A stretch of DNA of 64,000 nt from Armigeres subalbatus. Taxonomy: Eukaryota > Arthropoda > Insecta > Diptera > Culicidae. A model generated the notes under the pieces. That model was not told the DNA's origin. It saw only the letters and a list, made by a program, of their open reading frames with translations, and did no database searches. Made by a program: the position numbers and the translations under genes. Positions 1 through 11,331 of this stretch are shown here, one piece after another. The stretch spans positions 294,901,293-294,965,292 of the forward strand of contig NC_085140.1 in assembly GCF_024139115.2 (NCBI RefSeq), read 5' to 3'. How positions within the stretch are numbered: position 1 is the stretch's first letter; the number at the start of each line of letters is the position of its first letter.

Positions 1-188
1 CCTTTCAAACATCATCTTTTGGCTTTCTGCTTATTCTATTTTATTCAGTCCTTATTCACCAATGTTATTCATTTTAGCATGGAGCTCTAAACTTTATCAA
101 AGCCTCGCCATTTCTAACTGAGACGTAGTTAACTAATTTTTCAAAGCGAAATATGTTTGTGTTCCAAAAAAAATCAGCAAGCTTCATA

Positions 189-728
189 CACAGAAAAAAA
201 TGTTGCGGTGGAAACTACCATTCCGAGGGTTATTTTAAGAATACGCACCGACGATTTTCAGCAGATAACAAACCCGTTTGATTTTACCATGCGCGCAGTA
301 AAAATCAACTGGGGTCCCTGTGGAATGTTGTCACATGAACTGAATCAGTGGTGAATTTCTCTGAAACCATGGTTAATTTAAGGTGGTTATACAACAAAGC
401 CACAAATCAGCCATCTTGGTAACCACGTGTTTTTTCTAGTAATTTTTCAAGAGCACAAATTAAGAAAACCTTAATGCCCATGGGTATGAAACATCCGTAG
501 ATCGTTTGCTTACTCATGCTTAACAATCGACTTTAATTTCAGCATTGTACGAAAATTATTACGCTAGATTTGAACTTTTGACAATAGGAGTAGAAAATCG
601 TGTGGTGAATTAGAAATTCACCACATGGCTTGATTGTATAATCACCTTAACTGAAATTTTATAGTAGTTTTTAAAACAAGGCGTAGTTTACGAAATAGTA
701 ACTTTTACCATGGAATTTTTTTTCTGTG
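189..728. mobile_element. MITE with TA target duplication
   Basis: The ends read CACAGAAAAAAAT on the left and its inverted form near 714-728, each flanked by TA (187-188 and 729-730). Inner parts are also inverted: the stretch near 380-403 (AAGGTGGTTATACAAC) matches the reverse complement of 625-651. The TA duplication suggests a Tc1/mariner-type non-autonomous element. No transposase frame is visible. The termini are short and A-rich, so the exact ends are moderately certain. Confidence 0.55.
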
Positions 729-762
729 TAGAAAACGATATCGTTTCCAAGAATATTGCACT

Positions 763-900
763 AAGTGGCTAGACCTGTGCGCCGAAGTATTTGTGAACGG
801 CGGCGGCGTAAGACCATTTTTACACCGGCGGCGGCGGCGTCACGCTGTAAGCAATGTTCGGCGGCAGCGGCGGCGGCGTGAATCGGCGTGAATGATTTTA
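763..900. repeat. GGC-rich repeat tract, copy 1
   Basis: Several runs of GGCGGC are separated by short spacers and preceded by TAGACCTGTGCGCCG. The same leader occurs in the opposite orientation at 6490-6510, next to a second GGC-rich tract. This is therefore a dispersed GC-rich repeat in an otherwise AT-rich region rather than chance. No coding function is inferred. Confidence 0.6.
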
Positions 901-1006
901 AGCTGAGAAAAAAAAATCACGCAGTAAGGCCTATCATGCTTTTATTGTATTTTAGGTTTTTGTACAATTGCTAGCTACAGATAGACTGATAGGGTGAACA
1001 TGCTAA

Positions 1007-1171
1007 GGGAACGTCCATAAATTACGTAACGCTTTGAGGGGGGCGGGGGGGTTGAGCGAAGTGTGACGATCCTTACAAAATTTCCAGATGTTTCATACAA
1101 AAAGTGTGACATGGGGGGGAGGGGGGTTGAAAATTGCCAATTTTTGCGTTACTTAATTAATGGATCTTCCC
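1007..1171. mobile_element. Short MITE with TAA target duplication
   Basis: Terminal inverted repeats of about 26 bp begin GGGAACGTCCAT on the left and end with the matching inverted sequence at 1146-1171 (about 22 of 26 positions). TAA flanks both sides (1004-1006 and 1172-1174). The body has two G-runs (GGGGGG) and a copy of CATACAAAAAGTGTGAC. A 3-bp TWA-type duplication is typical of PIF/Harbinger elements, so that superfamily is the best guess. Confidence 0.6.
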
Positions 1172-1259
1172 TAATAGCTATAGCTTGTATCTCCACAGCA
1201 AAAGTTTACATAACATCTTTCATTAGGATATTGCCGCATCACAGCACATAAATTCAGTG

Positions 1260-2400
1260 GAAATTACTTCAGATATAAATCCAGAAATTCGTTTGGAAAT
1301 TCCTCAAGATATTCCTCAGAAAATTCGAAAAAGTGAACTAATTTAGAATTTTCCTATGAATTCGGTGAACTAATTTAGAATTTCCCTATGAATTCCTTTA
1401 GAACTTACTCCAAGAATTCCCTTGAAAATTTATTTGGCTATTGCTTCGGAAATTCTTTCCAAAATTTCTTCAAAAGTTCCTTCAGGAAATTCCTTGGAAA
1501 TTACTTTAGGGATTGCTTCGGAAATTCCTTTACGGAGTCTTTTGGGATTTTTTTTCGGAAATTCATTTGAAAACTTTTTTTCTTCGGAAATTCCTTTAAA
1601 AATTCTTTAGAAAATACCCATGGAAACTCCTTCATGAATTTCCATCGGAATACCTACGGACACTGTTTGAGGAATACATCCGGAAATCTCTTTAGGAGAA
1701 AGCCTTCGGAATTTGATTTAGTTTTTTTTAATCCCTTCAAGAATTTCTTCTAGGAATTTCTAATAGAAATTCTTCCAGTAATTCCTTAAAAATTTCTTCG
1801 GAAACTCAAAGAAGATATTTTTGGTATTCTTTCGAAATTTTCCTCTGGAGTTTATTTAGAACTTTTTCCAGGAATTCTTTCTAAATTTCCTACAGGAATT
1901 CCTTCGAACATTCCTCCGGAAATTCCTTTAGCAGAAACTCCAGAAATTCCTGTAGCACTTCGAAAATTTCTTTTAAAATTCCTTTAAGAATTCTTTCGAG
2001 AATACCTTCAGACATTCTTTTGGAAAATCTTCTAAAATTTCGTTTGTAAATTCCTTTAATTTTTTTGAACCTTTGCTTAGGTGTTTTTTTTTAATTGAAA
2101 ATAAGTCTAACGCTCAAATACCTTTGGAAATTTCTTCGAAAATTCCTTTAAAAATTCCTCCAAATAAGAATTCTTTCCGGAATTATTCTTGTATGAATTT
2201 TGTATAGTTTATTGAAGGAATTTCCTAAGTACCTCCTGGAGGAATTTCCGACTCAATTCTTGAAGGAATAACCGAAAGAGAACCTGAAAAGATTTTCTAA
2301 CAGTATTTTTAAATGCATTTCAAAGAGGTGAACCAGGGCTGAAAACCTCTATAATAAATTTTGTTTGACTAATATCGGATCTTTCAGTCATATAAGTATC
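1260..2400. repeat. Degenerate GGAATTCC-type minisatellite, block 1
   Basis: The region consists of variants of a roughly 12-20 bp unit built on GGAAATTCCTT and its near-palindromic forms (GAATTCCTTCGGAAATTC). Apparent open frames here (1388-1570 and 1422-1610) are low-complexity translations of the repeat. The same repeat continues at 2883-3007, 4389-4862 and 5184-5660, showing that later insertions split one original array. Confidence 0.75.
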
Positions 2401-2422
2401 ACGAAAGTATCACATCAACTCT

Positions 2423-2868
2423 TTTTTTTTTATTCGTATATTTATTTGGCAGGCACTCTGTGTTCTTAACCGCTACTGTGCCGTGATCTACTGTGGTACT
2501 CTGCTGTACAGAGCCCACACAGAATCTATTTTTAGATGTCCATAATTCGTTATGGACAACATTCGCAACGACAACATTGCCAGTCCATATCATCGTGAGT
2601 CCATTGTGTTCATTTGTCCATGTGGTGAATCCAGTGATCGTTGCTTTGTTCGGTTGCCATTAATCGAAGAACGTTGGAGGAAAGCCTCCGAGAAGAACAG
2701 TTTTGTCATCAGGCAGCCGTGTCCGGTGAGGCGCGTTCCCCAAAACGCCACCGTAGGGACTGCGCTTCTGGCGACTGACAAGGGTTTGGTGGAGGGGCTG
2801 GGAATCGAACCCATGACCATTCGCTTATGAGGCGAACGTGTAGCCAACTACGCTACGGGACCCCCCAA
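2423..2868 (-). mobile_element. tRNA-derived SINE with 14-bp target duplications
   Basis: Read on the minus strand the element starts with a tRNA-like head at about 2866-2790. It has an A box (TAGCGTAGTTGG), a CAT-like anticodon loop and a perfect B box (GGTTCGATTCC). It runs about 370 nt further and ends in an A-rich tail (the T run at 2421-2430 on the plus strand). The sequence ATCACATCAACTCT lies on both sides (2409-2422 and 2869-2882). These are hallmarks of a retroposed Pol III transcript. The family differs from the Feilai copies elsewhere in the window and I cannot name it. The perfect duplication suggests a fairly recent insertion into the minisatellite. Confidence 0.85.
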
Positions 2869-2882
2869 ATCACATCAACTCT

Positions 2883-3007
2883 ATAATAAAGAATAAAAAA
2901 ATGAATTTCTGGAGGAATATCCGAAATAATTCTGAAAGTAATTTACGAAGAAATGTTTAATGGATTTACCGAACAAATTGCTATTGGTATGTACACAGAA
3001 ATTCCTA
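2883..3007. repeat. GGAATTCC-type minisatellite, block 2
   Basis: This is a short continuation of the array seen at 1260-2400. It lies between the SINE and the TIR element that begins near 3008. Confidence 0.5.
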
Positions 3008-4388
3008 TCCAGCTTTTTACGCTAGCTATAAATCAACTATGGTAATTTGGTTTTGACACTAGCTGTGAACAACGTTTATAGCTCAACTCTTGTTACCAAG
3101 GATACATACAACATTGTTTACAGGGGGTAAATTTTCACCTTGTTTACGTGAGATGCATCCTGATAAGTCGTTCATACTTCATTGTTTAATGAGTAATTAA
3201 TTTTCATTTATTTTATAATTTTAGATGATTCAATTCAAGATCAAAACTAAATAAGATGAAGGCAACTGGATAATATATAAAAAGAGTCCTACCTATACAC
3301 AGACATAAACAACAATTTATGTTGTTCTAATTCAGATATATACGAATATTCATGCTGATTCGAAGTCATACATGTGTCCAAAATAAAGATTATGCATTAG
3401 GACTTGTGAGCTTTCTAGCATTATTTGAAAATTATTTAATCGTTGCTAAGTCCACGGATCATGGCAATACTTTTTTGAAATATTACTCTAGCTCGGCGCT
3501 GTTTCTTTAACTCAAGACCGATTGTTATTTTATCATATTTATTATTGATGATCTTTTAATAATTTGATGTTACTTTATTTTACTGCCTCAAATGGTGGGA
3601 TGCAATATGGGAAATAAAATATGACACTGGGGAAACGACATTTAGTTTTTGAAGTAAAATCGGATTTGATCGCCTAGGAAATAAAAATAAAGTTCTGTCT
3701 ATACTACTATTTCATCTAACTTGGAACGTTATAGTGTAAATATTAATTTATTAGCGTGATGTTAATAACATTTCCAATCGTTTTGGCTCTTAACGGACGA
3801 ACCGAACTCAACACGTCTGAAGCCGCCCCATTGAACTTCAATGTACAGCCACTGAGACTTGATGTCTTCGATGCCTTCATGGCAGACACACGTCAGGATC
3901 ATAGCCATGGGAAGGTCATTTTACATCGAATGGTTCTTTCTTCTCCTTGCACGTCCCTGTTGTTTAGCCGAGAACCGAGAACGTTGAACAGGGCCATTGT
4001 TTTATGAAGCGATTTTGAATGGTACTTGACTTAGATCGGGAGCACCGAATTATCGAATTCTATCAAGTTCCAGATCCATTTTAGACGTGCATGTCGAAGA
4101 AACAGGATAGGTGTCTCTTTAACCTTGAATATAACTTAAATCAAATAATAAGGCTTCTTGAATAAAAATATAGTAAAATTTGAATACATATTCACTGTTC
4201 ACTGTCACTGTTCACCTATTCACCTATTCACTCTTCTTTGGATATAAACAGAAACAATGAGTCAAAATATGACATTTTAAAACGATCCAATGACTACTAT
4301 AACGACGCTATAATGATTGTACACAGCATGTGTCAAAATTGAACTACCATAGTTGATCCGTAGCTATAATAAAAAGCTGGATAGTTTC
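3008..4388. mobile_element. TIR DNA element, about 1.4 kb, non-autonomous
   Basis: The left end (CTATCCAGCTTTTTA, then AGCTATAAATCAACTATGGTA) is repeated inverted at 4321-4388, where AAAAAGCTGGATAG closes the element. The terminal repeats are about 65 bp with scattered mismatches. Both flanks are the same minisatellite, which supports an insertion. A short tandem CACTGTTCAC/CACCTATT tract lies at 4190-4228. A frame at 3756-4007 shows no recognisable domain. No clear target duplication could be fixed. Confidence 0.55.
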
Positions 4389-4862
4389 CCAGGAATTTCT
4401 TCGAAAGTCCGGACAGTAGTAGAACAAACTCAGTTTTGGCTTTAGAATCAAGACTGCATGCCAAGAAGAACTCCCAAAATATCGAGATTGCAGATATTCG
4501 GATATTCTCAAGAATTCTTTGGGAATTTCTTGCACGAGTTCCTTCGAAAATTTCTACAGATTTATTTTCATAAATACCTTAAGTAATTCTCTAGGAAAAA
4601 TATTCAGGAATTAATTCGGTAAGTCATCAAGAAACTCATCCTAAAATACCTTCTAAAACTCCGTCAGCAATCCGATCAAGAATTTCTTCAAAAACTCTCC
4701 ACAAATGAAACCAGGCTTTTCTTTTAAATTCCCCCTAGGAATTGCTTCGGAACTTCTTAGGACCTTAAGAAATTTCTTAAGGAATTCTTAAGATTCACAC
4801 TGACCATTCCATAAAGAATTCCTTCAGAATTTCTTTTTAGTAATACTTTTAATAATTTCTAC
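4389..4862. repeat. GGAATTCC-type minisatellite, block 3
   Basis: The degenerate GGAATTTC/TTCCTTCGG units resume here after the 3008-4388 element. The array is interrupted again at 4863 by a tailed retroposon. Confidence 0.6.
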
Positions 4863-5183
4863 TCATGTAGATGGGTACACTTCCCCACAGTTGTAATGGA
4901 CTCGACGTGCCCTTCTTCAAAGAAGCCATCCCTCGGAAAACTCAAAAAGGATTGCGAATCTATTCATTAGTCTGTTGGATTACATTGCCGAAAGGAGATT
5001 CTCTCTATCCCGCGGGCTTCACGTAAGTGTCTCTGGTTACGGGTCCGCTACCTCCGTTGCTTGCCCTTCACACAGAAGTGCATTGAAAGCAGAATGGTAA
5101 TTAAATTCGATTGTACTATTGGGTGGAGCCGCATCAGAGCAAGACTCAAGCCAGGGTGATGGATAACCACATACATACATACA
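4863..5183 (+). mobile_element. Short retroposon with (CATA)n tail
   Basis: A non-repetitive 320-bp segment interrupts the minisatellite. It ends in GGATAACCACATACATACATA. A 19-bp direct repeat with one mismatch flanks it (4844-4862 and 5184-5202, both starting TACTTTTA and ending ATTTCTAC). A tandem-repeat tail plus a long target duplication points to LINE-mediated insertion. It could be a SINE or a 5'-truncated LINE 3' end. No coding domain is seen. Confidence 0.55.
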
Positions 5184-5660
5184 TACTTTTAAAAATTTCT
5201 ACAAAATTCCTTCGGAAATTATTTTGACAATTCCACTGGAATTTTTCCATGTATTTCATAAGACATTCCATTCCCTCGGAATTTCTTCGGAATTTCCAAC
5301 ACCATTTCCTTCCAAAACTGTAGGACGAATTTTAAGATACCTATCTCCGAATTCCTAGAGCAATTTCCAAAGGACCTCCTAAAGGAATTACTGACATACT
5401 TAAATCTCTTAAACAATTTCTTTGGACATTCATCGTAGAATTCCTTCATGATTTTCTCCAGAGATTCCTTCAGAAAATCCTCCAGAAATTACAACGGCGA
5501 TAAATTCAGAAATTCTTCAATGCTCTAAGAATTTTCTCCAGATATTCCTTCAGAACTTCCTCCAGGACTTCATGGAAATTATTTCAAGAAAATCGAGAAA
5601 TTGTTTATCGAAATAAATCGAAACCAATTTTTTTAAAACAATTCTAGCAATTACAAGGAA
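5184..5660. repeat. GGAATTCC-type minisatellite, block 4
   Basis: This is the last part of the degenerate minisatellite, again with units such as TTCCTTCGGAAATT and CTCCAGAAATT. It grades into unique AT-rich sequence near 5650. Confidence 0.6.
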
Positions 5661-5689
5661 AATGAATGAAATGTTCAATTTGTTGGGTC

Positions 5690-5810
5690 ACGTGCCCAAT
5701 CCTGCTCCAGCTCCAGAAGCCAAAAGATCAGTTTTGCTTTTGCATATCATGAGGCTAAGACAATGATACTCCATGCCCAGGGAAGCTAAAAAAATCATAC
5801 CAGACTGGGA
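5690..5810 (-). mobile_element. Degenerate Feilai-type SINE fragment
   Basis: On the minus strand this contains CTTCCCTGGGCAT, then GTATCATTGTCTTAGCCTC and ATGATATGCAAAAGC. The full copies at 21290-21580 and 52151-52457 have the same order in their body. The tRNA-like head and the triplet tail are missing, so this is an old internal fragment. Confidence 0.55.
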
Positions 5811-6410
5811 ATCCAAATCCAACATTCATTATGGTGTTGATTAGTAGATGTATTTTTTTTCCGGGATCTCAGCAATTTGTTAAACTTTTACCGAGATTCG
5901 CACAGCCAAGCCCCAACAAACGTTGTTTTTGCCAAGATGTCTGTCAAAATTTCTGAAAATCAGCAAATTATTTGCCGAAAATCAGCTAACAAACGTTATT
6001 TTTGCCGGGTTATCAGTTTTTATTGGGCTGGGCTAACGGCTGTGTGGAATTTGCCGAGCTGTATAAATAAAAACTGAGTGTGTAAGCACTGGACCAATTA
6101 AGATATGTAACATTCCAACCATTAAAAAGATGATGAACCACCCAATGCGACCAGAATGAGGTTATTCCATATGAGATTAGAAGTTAATCGCCACGCTCAT
6201 TGATTTGTGGATTTGTAGCCAAGAAGTTTTTGGATGACCTAACATTTAACACGCCAAAGCGTGTTAAAGTGACAGCGATAAAATTGAACAAATCTGCTAA
6301 AGGTATAATAGCTATTTAATTAATGCTTGATAGGTTGCCTTGGTTCGGCAGATGCAAACGCACTGCATAATGTAATTTTTGTGTTGGCCAAACATCGGCG
6401 TGAAATACGA
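5811..6410. other. Unassigned AT-rich spacer with a possible small inverted repeat
   Basis: Around 5860-6085, AACAAACGTTGTTTTTGCC is repeated directly as AACAAACGTTATTTTTGCC. The outer parts (CTCAGCAATTTG ... CACAGCC and GGCTGTGTGG ... AAAACTGAG) are weakly inverted, so it may be an old MITE. The rest holds nothing recognisable. Confidence 0.3.
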
Positions 6411-6515
6411 AATTCGGCGGCGTGGAGCCAACCGGCGTATGGCGCGCCGCCGACACCATGACCGGCGTCGGCGGCGGCGGCGTGGCGCAGCGGCGCACAG
6501 GTCTAAGTGGCACAA
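6411..6515 (-). repeat. GGC-rich repeat tract, copy 2
   Basis: GGCGGCGTGG, CCGGCGT and GCGCGCCGCCG units are followed by CGGCGCACAGGTCTAAGTGG. That is the inverted form of the leader of the copy at 763-900. Arginine- and proline-rich frames across it (6312-6531) are by-products of the triplet composition. Confidence 0.6.
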
Positions 6516-6783
6516 CTTTGCGTTGGCCCAACTCTCACCGGCATGATTCTCTCACTCTTCGTCTTCGTCCTCACTCACCGTGTTGGCTTTGTTACACGAT
6601 GAGTATCAGCGTCACTCTCTGTGGTGTGTATTAAAATCTCCTCATTGTGCACAGTGTGTGAGGTAATGCCAGCTCTGTAGTCTACATCCCCTGCTGAGCC
6701 AACTTGTGGTTTATTGTTTATTATGGTTTCCTTCAGTGGGAAGGTTGCCACTGTCGAGGCTAATATTTCGTGACCGGATAGAT

Positions 6784-6981
6784 AAAAGATATTTTAGTTA
6801 CTAGATAAATATTGTCGCTGTCGTCGCTGTCCGGAACATCTTTTGCTGGCGAGGATAGGGGAGCTAAATGTCAAAGAAGGAAAATCCATACGATTTGACA
6901 GGTATGTACCACACATGTTTCGGACAGCAGAACAAAGGGAACTGAAGCGACAATCTTTATCTAGTAACTAAAATATCTTTT
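6784..6981. mobile_element. 198-bp MITE with 8-bp target duplication
   Basis: The ends are inverted copies of AAAAGATATTTTAGTTACTA, continuing GATAAAnATTGTCGC (about 35 bp, one mismatch). GGATAGAT (6776-6783) and GGACAGAT (6982-6989) flank it, a one-mismatch 8-bp duplication, which is the hAT size. No coding capacity. The stretch 6990-7318 beyond it shows nothing recognisable. Confidence 0.7.
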
Positions 6982-7322
6982 GGACAGATACTTCCTGAAT
7001 TTTTTTTGATGATTCTTGTTCGAGGTAGATTTGATTTCTGTGTCGGTTTGATGAGAAGATTTTGCCAAGGAATGGTATGCAACGCCGATTATTTATCCAA
7101 AATAGTTGATGCGAGAAATTTGGACATATTATGTATCTTAAAGGCATGGTCAAGTCAAGTCCTACGTCCACTTTGCGGTTATGACACAGACATTACCCAC
7201 TGTTCGTTTTTACCGTAGTGAAAATCAATCGTAATTGTGTGAATAAAAACTCGTAATGACTTATACTCCTTGCAATATCCTATATATATGAGTGCGAATG
7301 AATGTCTATGTGAATCGTAATA

Positions 7323-7667
7323 CACGGTGTCTCTATGGGGAGATGTTATTTTTCAAAAATCAGTATCCCTGAAACACCCACCACGCGAAAGTATATGCTC
7401 TCCTCTTTCATATAGTGGGTAAATTAAAATGTTCTATCGGGGGATCTAGAACAATTTTTATTTTTTTCACTATTTTTGGTGCAAACTCCATAGAAATCTC
7501 AAATGATAGCCGATTTAACCCCCCTAAAAATGTATGGAAAAATGACCCCCGATAGAACATTTTAAAAATACACCTACGTGAAAGAGGAAAACCTCTACTT
7601 TCGTGTAGTGGGTGTTTTAGAGATACTGATTTTTTGAAAATAAGCCTCTTCGGACAAAGACACCGTG
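7323..7667. mobile_element. 345-bp TIR element (MITE)
   Basis: Terminal repeats begin CACGGTGTCT and extend through AAAATCAGTATC and AACACCCAC to GTTCTATCGGGGG near the centre. Most of the element is therefore one imperfect hairpin. AATA flanks both ends (7319-7322 and 7668-7671). There is no open frame of note. Confidence 0.7.
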
Positions 7668-7780
7668 AATACAATCGAAACCACTTTAGTCCAAACGGCT
7701 TGCTAAAGTTTCAAACAGTTGTGAAGATATAAATTGTGTAGTTTATGTTGGACAAAAATCCGAATCAGTTCAAGATGTGC

Positions 7781-7847
7781 AGTATGGTGCAGTGGTATAG
7801 TATCCGCAGGCAAATCCAAAGATCGCATGTTCGAGACTTGGTGCTGG
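7781..7847 (+). ncRNA. tRNA-like fragment, possible SINE head
   Basis: An A-box-like sequence (TGGTGCAGTGGT) lies about 40 nt before a B-box-like GTTCGAGACTT, and a run of T follows at 7853-7862. The B box departs from consensus and no clean cloverleaf can be drawn, so this is more likely a relic of a Pol III-derived element than a working tRNA. The surrounding spacer 7848-8039 shows no other signal. Confidence 0.35.
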
Positions 7848-8039
7848 TATGGTTTTTTTTTATTTTTCATATTTTTATGTATAATCGTAATACTGTTCTT
7901 ATTATATCGGGAAAAATCGTATAATAAAACTCGTATGTACCTTTATCGCCTCCACTTTGGTACGTATATAGCCAATCTGTGCATTTTATACGATTAAGTT
8001 GGTTCTTATATAATGACCTATATCAAGATTTGGTATATA

Positions 8040-8350
8040 GGTACCAAAATGTTGACTGCGTCTCCCTCTTCCGGCAACGCTGCCTCGAGATGCTGCGCGT
8101 ATGCAGTTGCGAAATCAGGTTGCTTCAGTCGCTATAGGTTGTTCCTCGGCGGTCGTCGGTACCGAACGATGTTGATGACGGAAAGTTTTGGGCGCAGTTT
8201 AACCATCACCAGATAGTGGTCAGAGTCGATGTTAGCGCCAGCGTCCTGACGTCGAAAATGTCGGAGAAGTGCCGTCCATCAACCAGAACGTGGTCGATTT
8301 GTGATTCTGTCTGTAGTGGTGATTTCCAGCTGTACCGGAGGCTGTGTTGG
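8040..8350 (-). pseudogene. RTE-type LINE endonuclease fragment
   Basis: The minus strand translates to QIDHVLVDGRHFSDIFDVRT near 8300-8230. This is the end of the apurinic-type endonuclease domain and closely matches the same region of the RTE copies in this window (near 39440 and 51590). Downstream the frame is lost, although TIDSDHYLV-like and MVKLRPKLS-like pieces remain in other frames. It is a short 5'- and 3'-truncated remnant. Sequence at 8400-8590 resembles element 3' sequence but could not be assigned. Confidence 0.6.
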
Positions 8351-8597
8351 AAGTAGGACATGGTAACATGGAGAACAAACGCTGTTGTGAGCCGATCCTG
8401 ACATGGAGAATAGACGCTCAGTAAGATTTACACCTCCGGAGAAGAGAAAACCCCCCTTCCCTGTCAGAATACGACCATAGCTCCCAACGGTTGGTTGGAT
8501 ACCCGATCTTCCCCAAGGTTGCTCATATCCTGGTCAGCACCACGAGGAGGTATGGATAGGAGTTGCTGGGTAAGAAGCTAAAGACCGCATAAATCAT

Positions 8598-8860
8598 TAA
8601 AAAAGAGATACCAGACCTTTAGTTACGTGTGTAGACCTTAAGGCCTACTCTCCAGGGAGTTTTTTAATGACCTGAAACGGAACAGTTACTGAAGGCGTAT
8701 CGAATTTGATTCCACGGTTTAAAAAAGACATGATTAATTTTCAAAAAGAGATAAAAAACTTTTAGTCTCGCGAGTTGAACTTAAGGCCTTGTTTTCGCAT
8801 GTAGACTCCAGTAAATTCTTGGTTGACATGGAATGGAACAATTGTTGAAGGAAAATGGTG
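8598..8860. repeat. Degenerate tandem duplication, about 140-bp unit
   Basis: AGAGATACCAGACCTTTAG, then AGACCTTAAGGCC and CCTGAAACGGAACAGTTACT, recur as AGAGATAAAAAACTTTTAG, GAACTTAAGGCC and CATGGAATGGAACAATTGTT about 140-155 bp later. The two units are heavily diverged. No function is visible. Confidence 0.5.
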
Positions 8861-8929
8861 AAGATGCTCAAGAACTTCTTAGTTCATTGGTTTTCTAAGG
8901 GTTCCTTCTTATATGCTCACTTTTGGATG

Positions 8930-10345
8930 TCAATAATGTTTGAAATTGTTTTTACAATTTCTGATCATAATGCATCATATACAACTCAATGCATAAAATG
9001 GGTTGCATAAAATTCATTACAGCACTCATTTGGGTGCTTTAATGGAAAAACTACATTATGGGACATTAGCTACATGACCAAATTTAACTGAATTAGCTTA
9101 GGTGAATGTTCAATAAGTGTTTTCTCTGAGTAATAAATGAAATAGTTTGATGAACATAACATACAAATTTTTCAAAGGCAAACTTATCTATCGCTTCATG
9201 GCTTGTCGAGCTATGCAATGTGGTACAATAACATGGAATCTGATTGTTCTCTTCAGCCACATAATTTATTGACATGAATGATCATGTGGTGTAAATTCAA
9301 CTGTTCAATTTTGATATAGATTTATCATATTAAAGCCCACTTTTCGTCATTGCAAAAATAGCGTTGCAAAACTCGTTTTTTTTCAGCACTTGTAGTATTT
9401 ATCCAACGAGGCTAATCGTACAACTCGTGCTAAAAAAATCATCTTTTTGCAACCAGTAACAGTAACTTAGACTAAATGATTGCATATTTTGTTATCATTT
9501 AGTATATGTATAGCAACTAGCATCGTAACTCCTTTAATAATGGAATTCGAACATCGACTTGTTAAGGAGATTTGTAGAAAAACCTTCGCACTAAAAGTCC
9601 ACCATACAATACATTTTGAAATTAGGCCTCTGTAATGAGTTATTGACAAAATACTAAATGATCAAACGCAGATTACTAAATGATCGATAACATCCTTGTT
9701 TGCAACAAGTTGCACAAACTACTATTTTGCAATTCCTGATCATAATACCTGGTTAACAGTTGGCGTTTGAGTGATAAAACGGCCTACTTTTTCATACCAA
9801 TGACATGTGTGCTTTAATGAACATTATGCAACTCAAATGGGTTGCATTAAATCCATTAAAGCACTCATTTGGGTGCTATAATGGAAAACCAACATTAGAA
9901 CAATAGTTACATGACCACATTTAGCTAAATTGGCTAGAGGGTGAGTGTTCAAATAGTGTATTCTCTGTGTCACGTAATAAATTAAATAATTTGATAGGCA
10001 TGACATCAAATTCTCCATAGGCAGGTTTATCTATCGCCTTATAGTCGATCGAGCACACAATGGGATATGATAACATGGAATCTATTTGATTTCTGCAGCG
10101 ACATGATTTTTTGGCAAGATTGGTCATGTTTAGTAAATAAAATTGTACCATTTTGGTACAAATTTATCATATTTAAGTCCATTTTTCGTCATTGCAAAAA
10201 ATAGCGTGTACAACTCGTTGCAAAACTCGTTTTTTCAGCACACGTAGTATTTATCCATCTCGGCAAGCCTCGTTGGATAAACGTACAACTCGTGCTAAAA
10301 AAAAACATCTTTTTGCAACTAGTTGCACAAACTACTATTTACGTC
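8930..10345. repeat. Tandem segmental duplication (8.94-9.45 kb and 9.72-10.34 kb)
   Basis: Two units share ordered blocks. Each has a GCACTCATTTGGGTGCT block, an AACATGGAATCT block, a TTTTTCGTCATTGCAAAA block, a GCAAAACTCGTTTTTT block and a GTACAACTCGTGCTAAAAAA block. The intervening 9456-9722 contains ACTAAATGAT repeats in both orientations and looks inserted. Each unit ends near a GCAACTAGTTGC-type palindrome. This is non-coding and probably an old unnamed repeat duplicated in tandem. Confidence 0.6.
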
Positions 10346-10357
10346 ATCTGCCGTAAA

Positions 10358-10884
<527 letters not shown>

Positions 10885-11331
10885 GCCCAACAGGTGTGCC
10901 AACCGGCACATCAGGATTGATGCCAGTAAGATCCTGATTATGGTATACTGGTCACGGCAAACGACATTGGACGATTCTCGGTTTTTGGATAGGATTAGGC
11001 GTATATGGGCTGACAGTCGAGCTATTCTGTTTCCTGAGTAAAAAGAGTGACATCTTTTGAAATGGCAAGCAGGCTAATGGTTCGTCTGCCTCCGTCCCGG
11101 TAAACAACCTGGCAGGCCTCCGGTAACGCTCAACACTTGTCACCTATACCGGTGGGTAGTAGGTTCAGATGCACCATTCCTGATTTACGCCGATCCGGCT
11201 CTGAACACGGTGTTATAAGGCACCGGAGTCAACCCTTGCATGGACCTCACTGTTACAAAGGCACCCATGGGATCACAAGAGGCGACTATCTACAACAGGA
11301 AGAGATAACGGCCCGGAGGGGGACCCTTTAC

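Noticed and set aside
1388..1610. Phe/Asn/Ser-rich frames near 1.4-1.6 kb
   Set aside because: Low-complexity translation of the GGAATTCC minisatellite; two overlapping frames look alike because the repeat is phased.
2790..2866. Functional elongator tRNA-Met gene on the minus strand
   Set aside because: The boxes are good, but the sequence continues into a tailed unit with a 14-bp target duplication, so it is a SINE head.
3756..4007. 83-residue frame in the 3.0-4.4 kb TIR element
   Set aside because: It has no recognisable motif and does not resemble any transposase; likely chance.
6312..6634. Arg/Pro-rich small proteins around 6.3-6.6 kb
   Set aside because: They arise from the GGC-rich repeat and appear in three frames on both strands.
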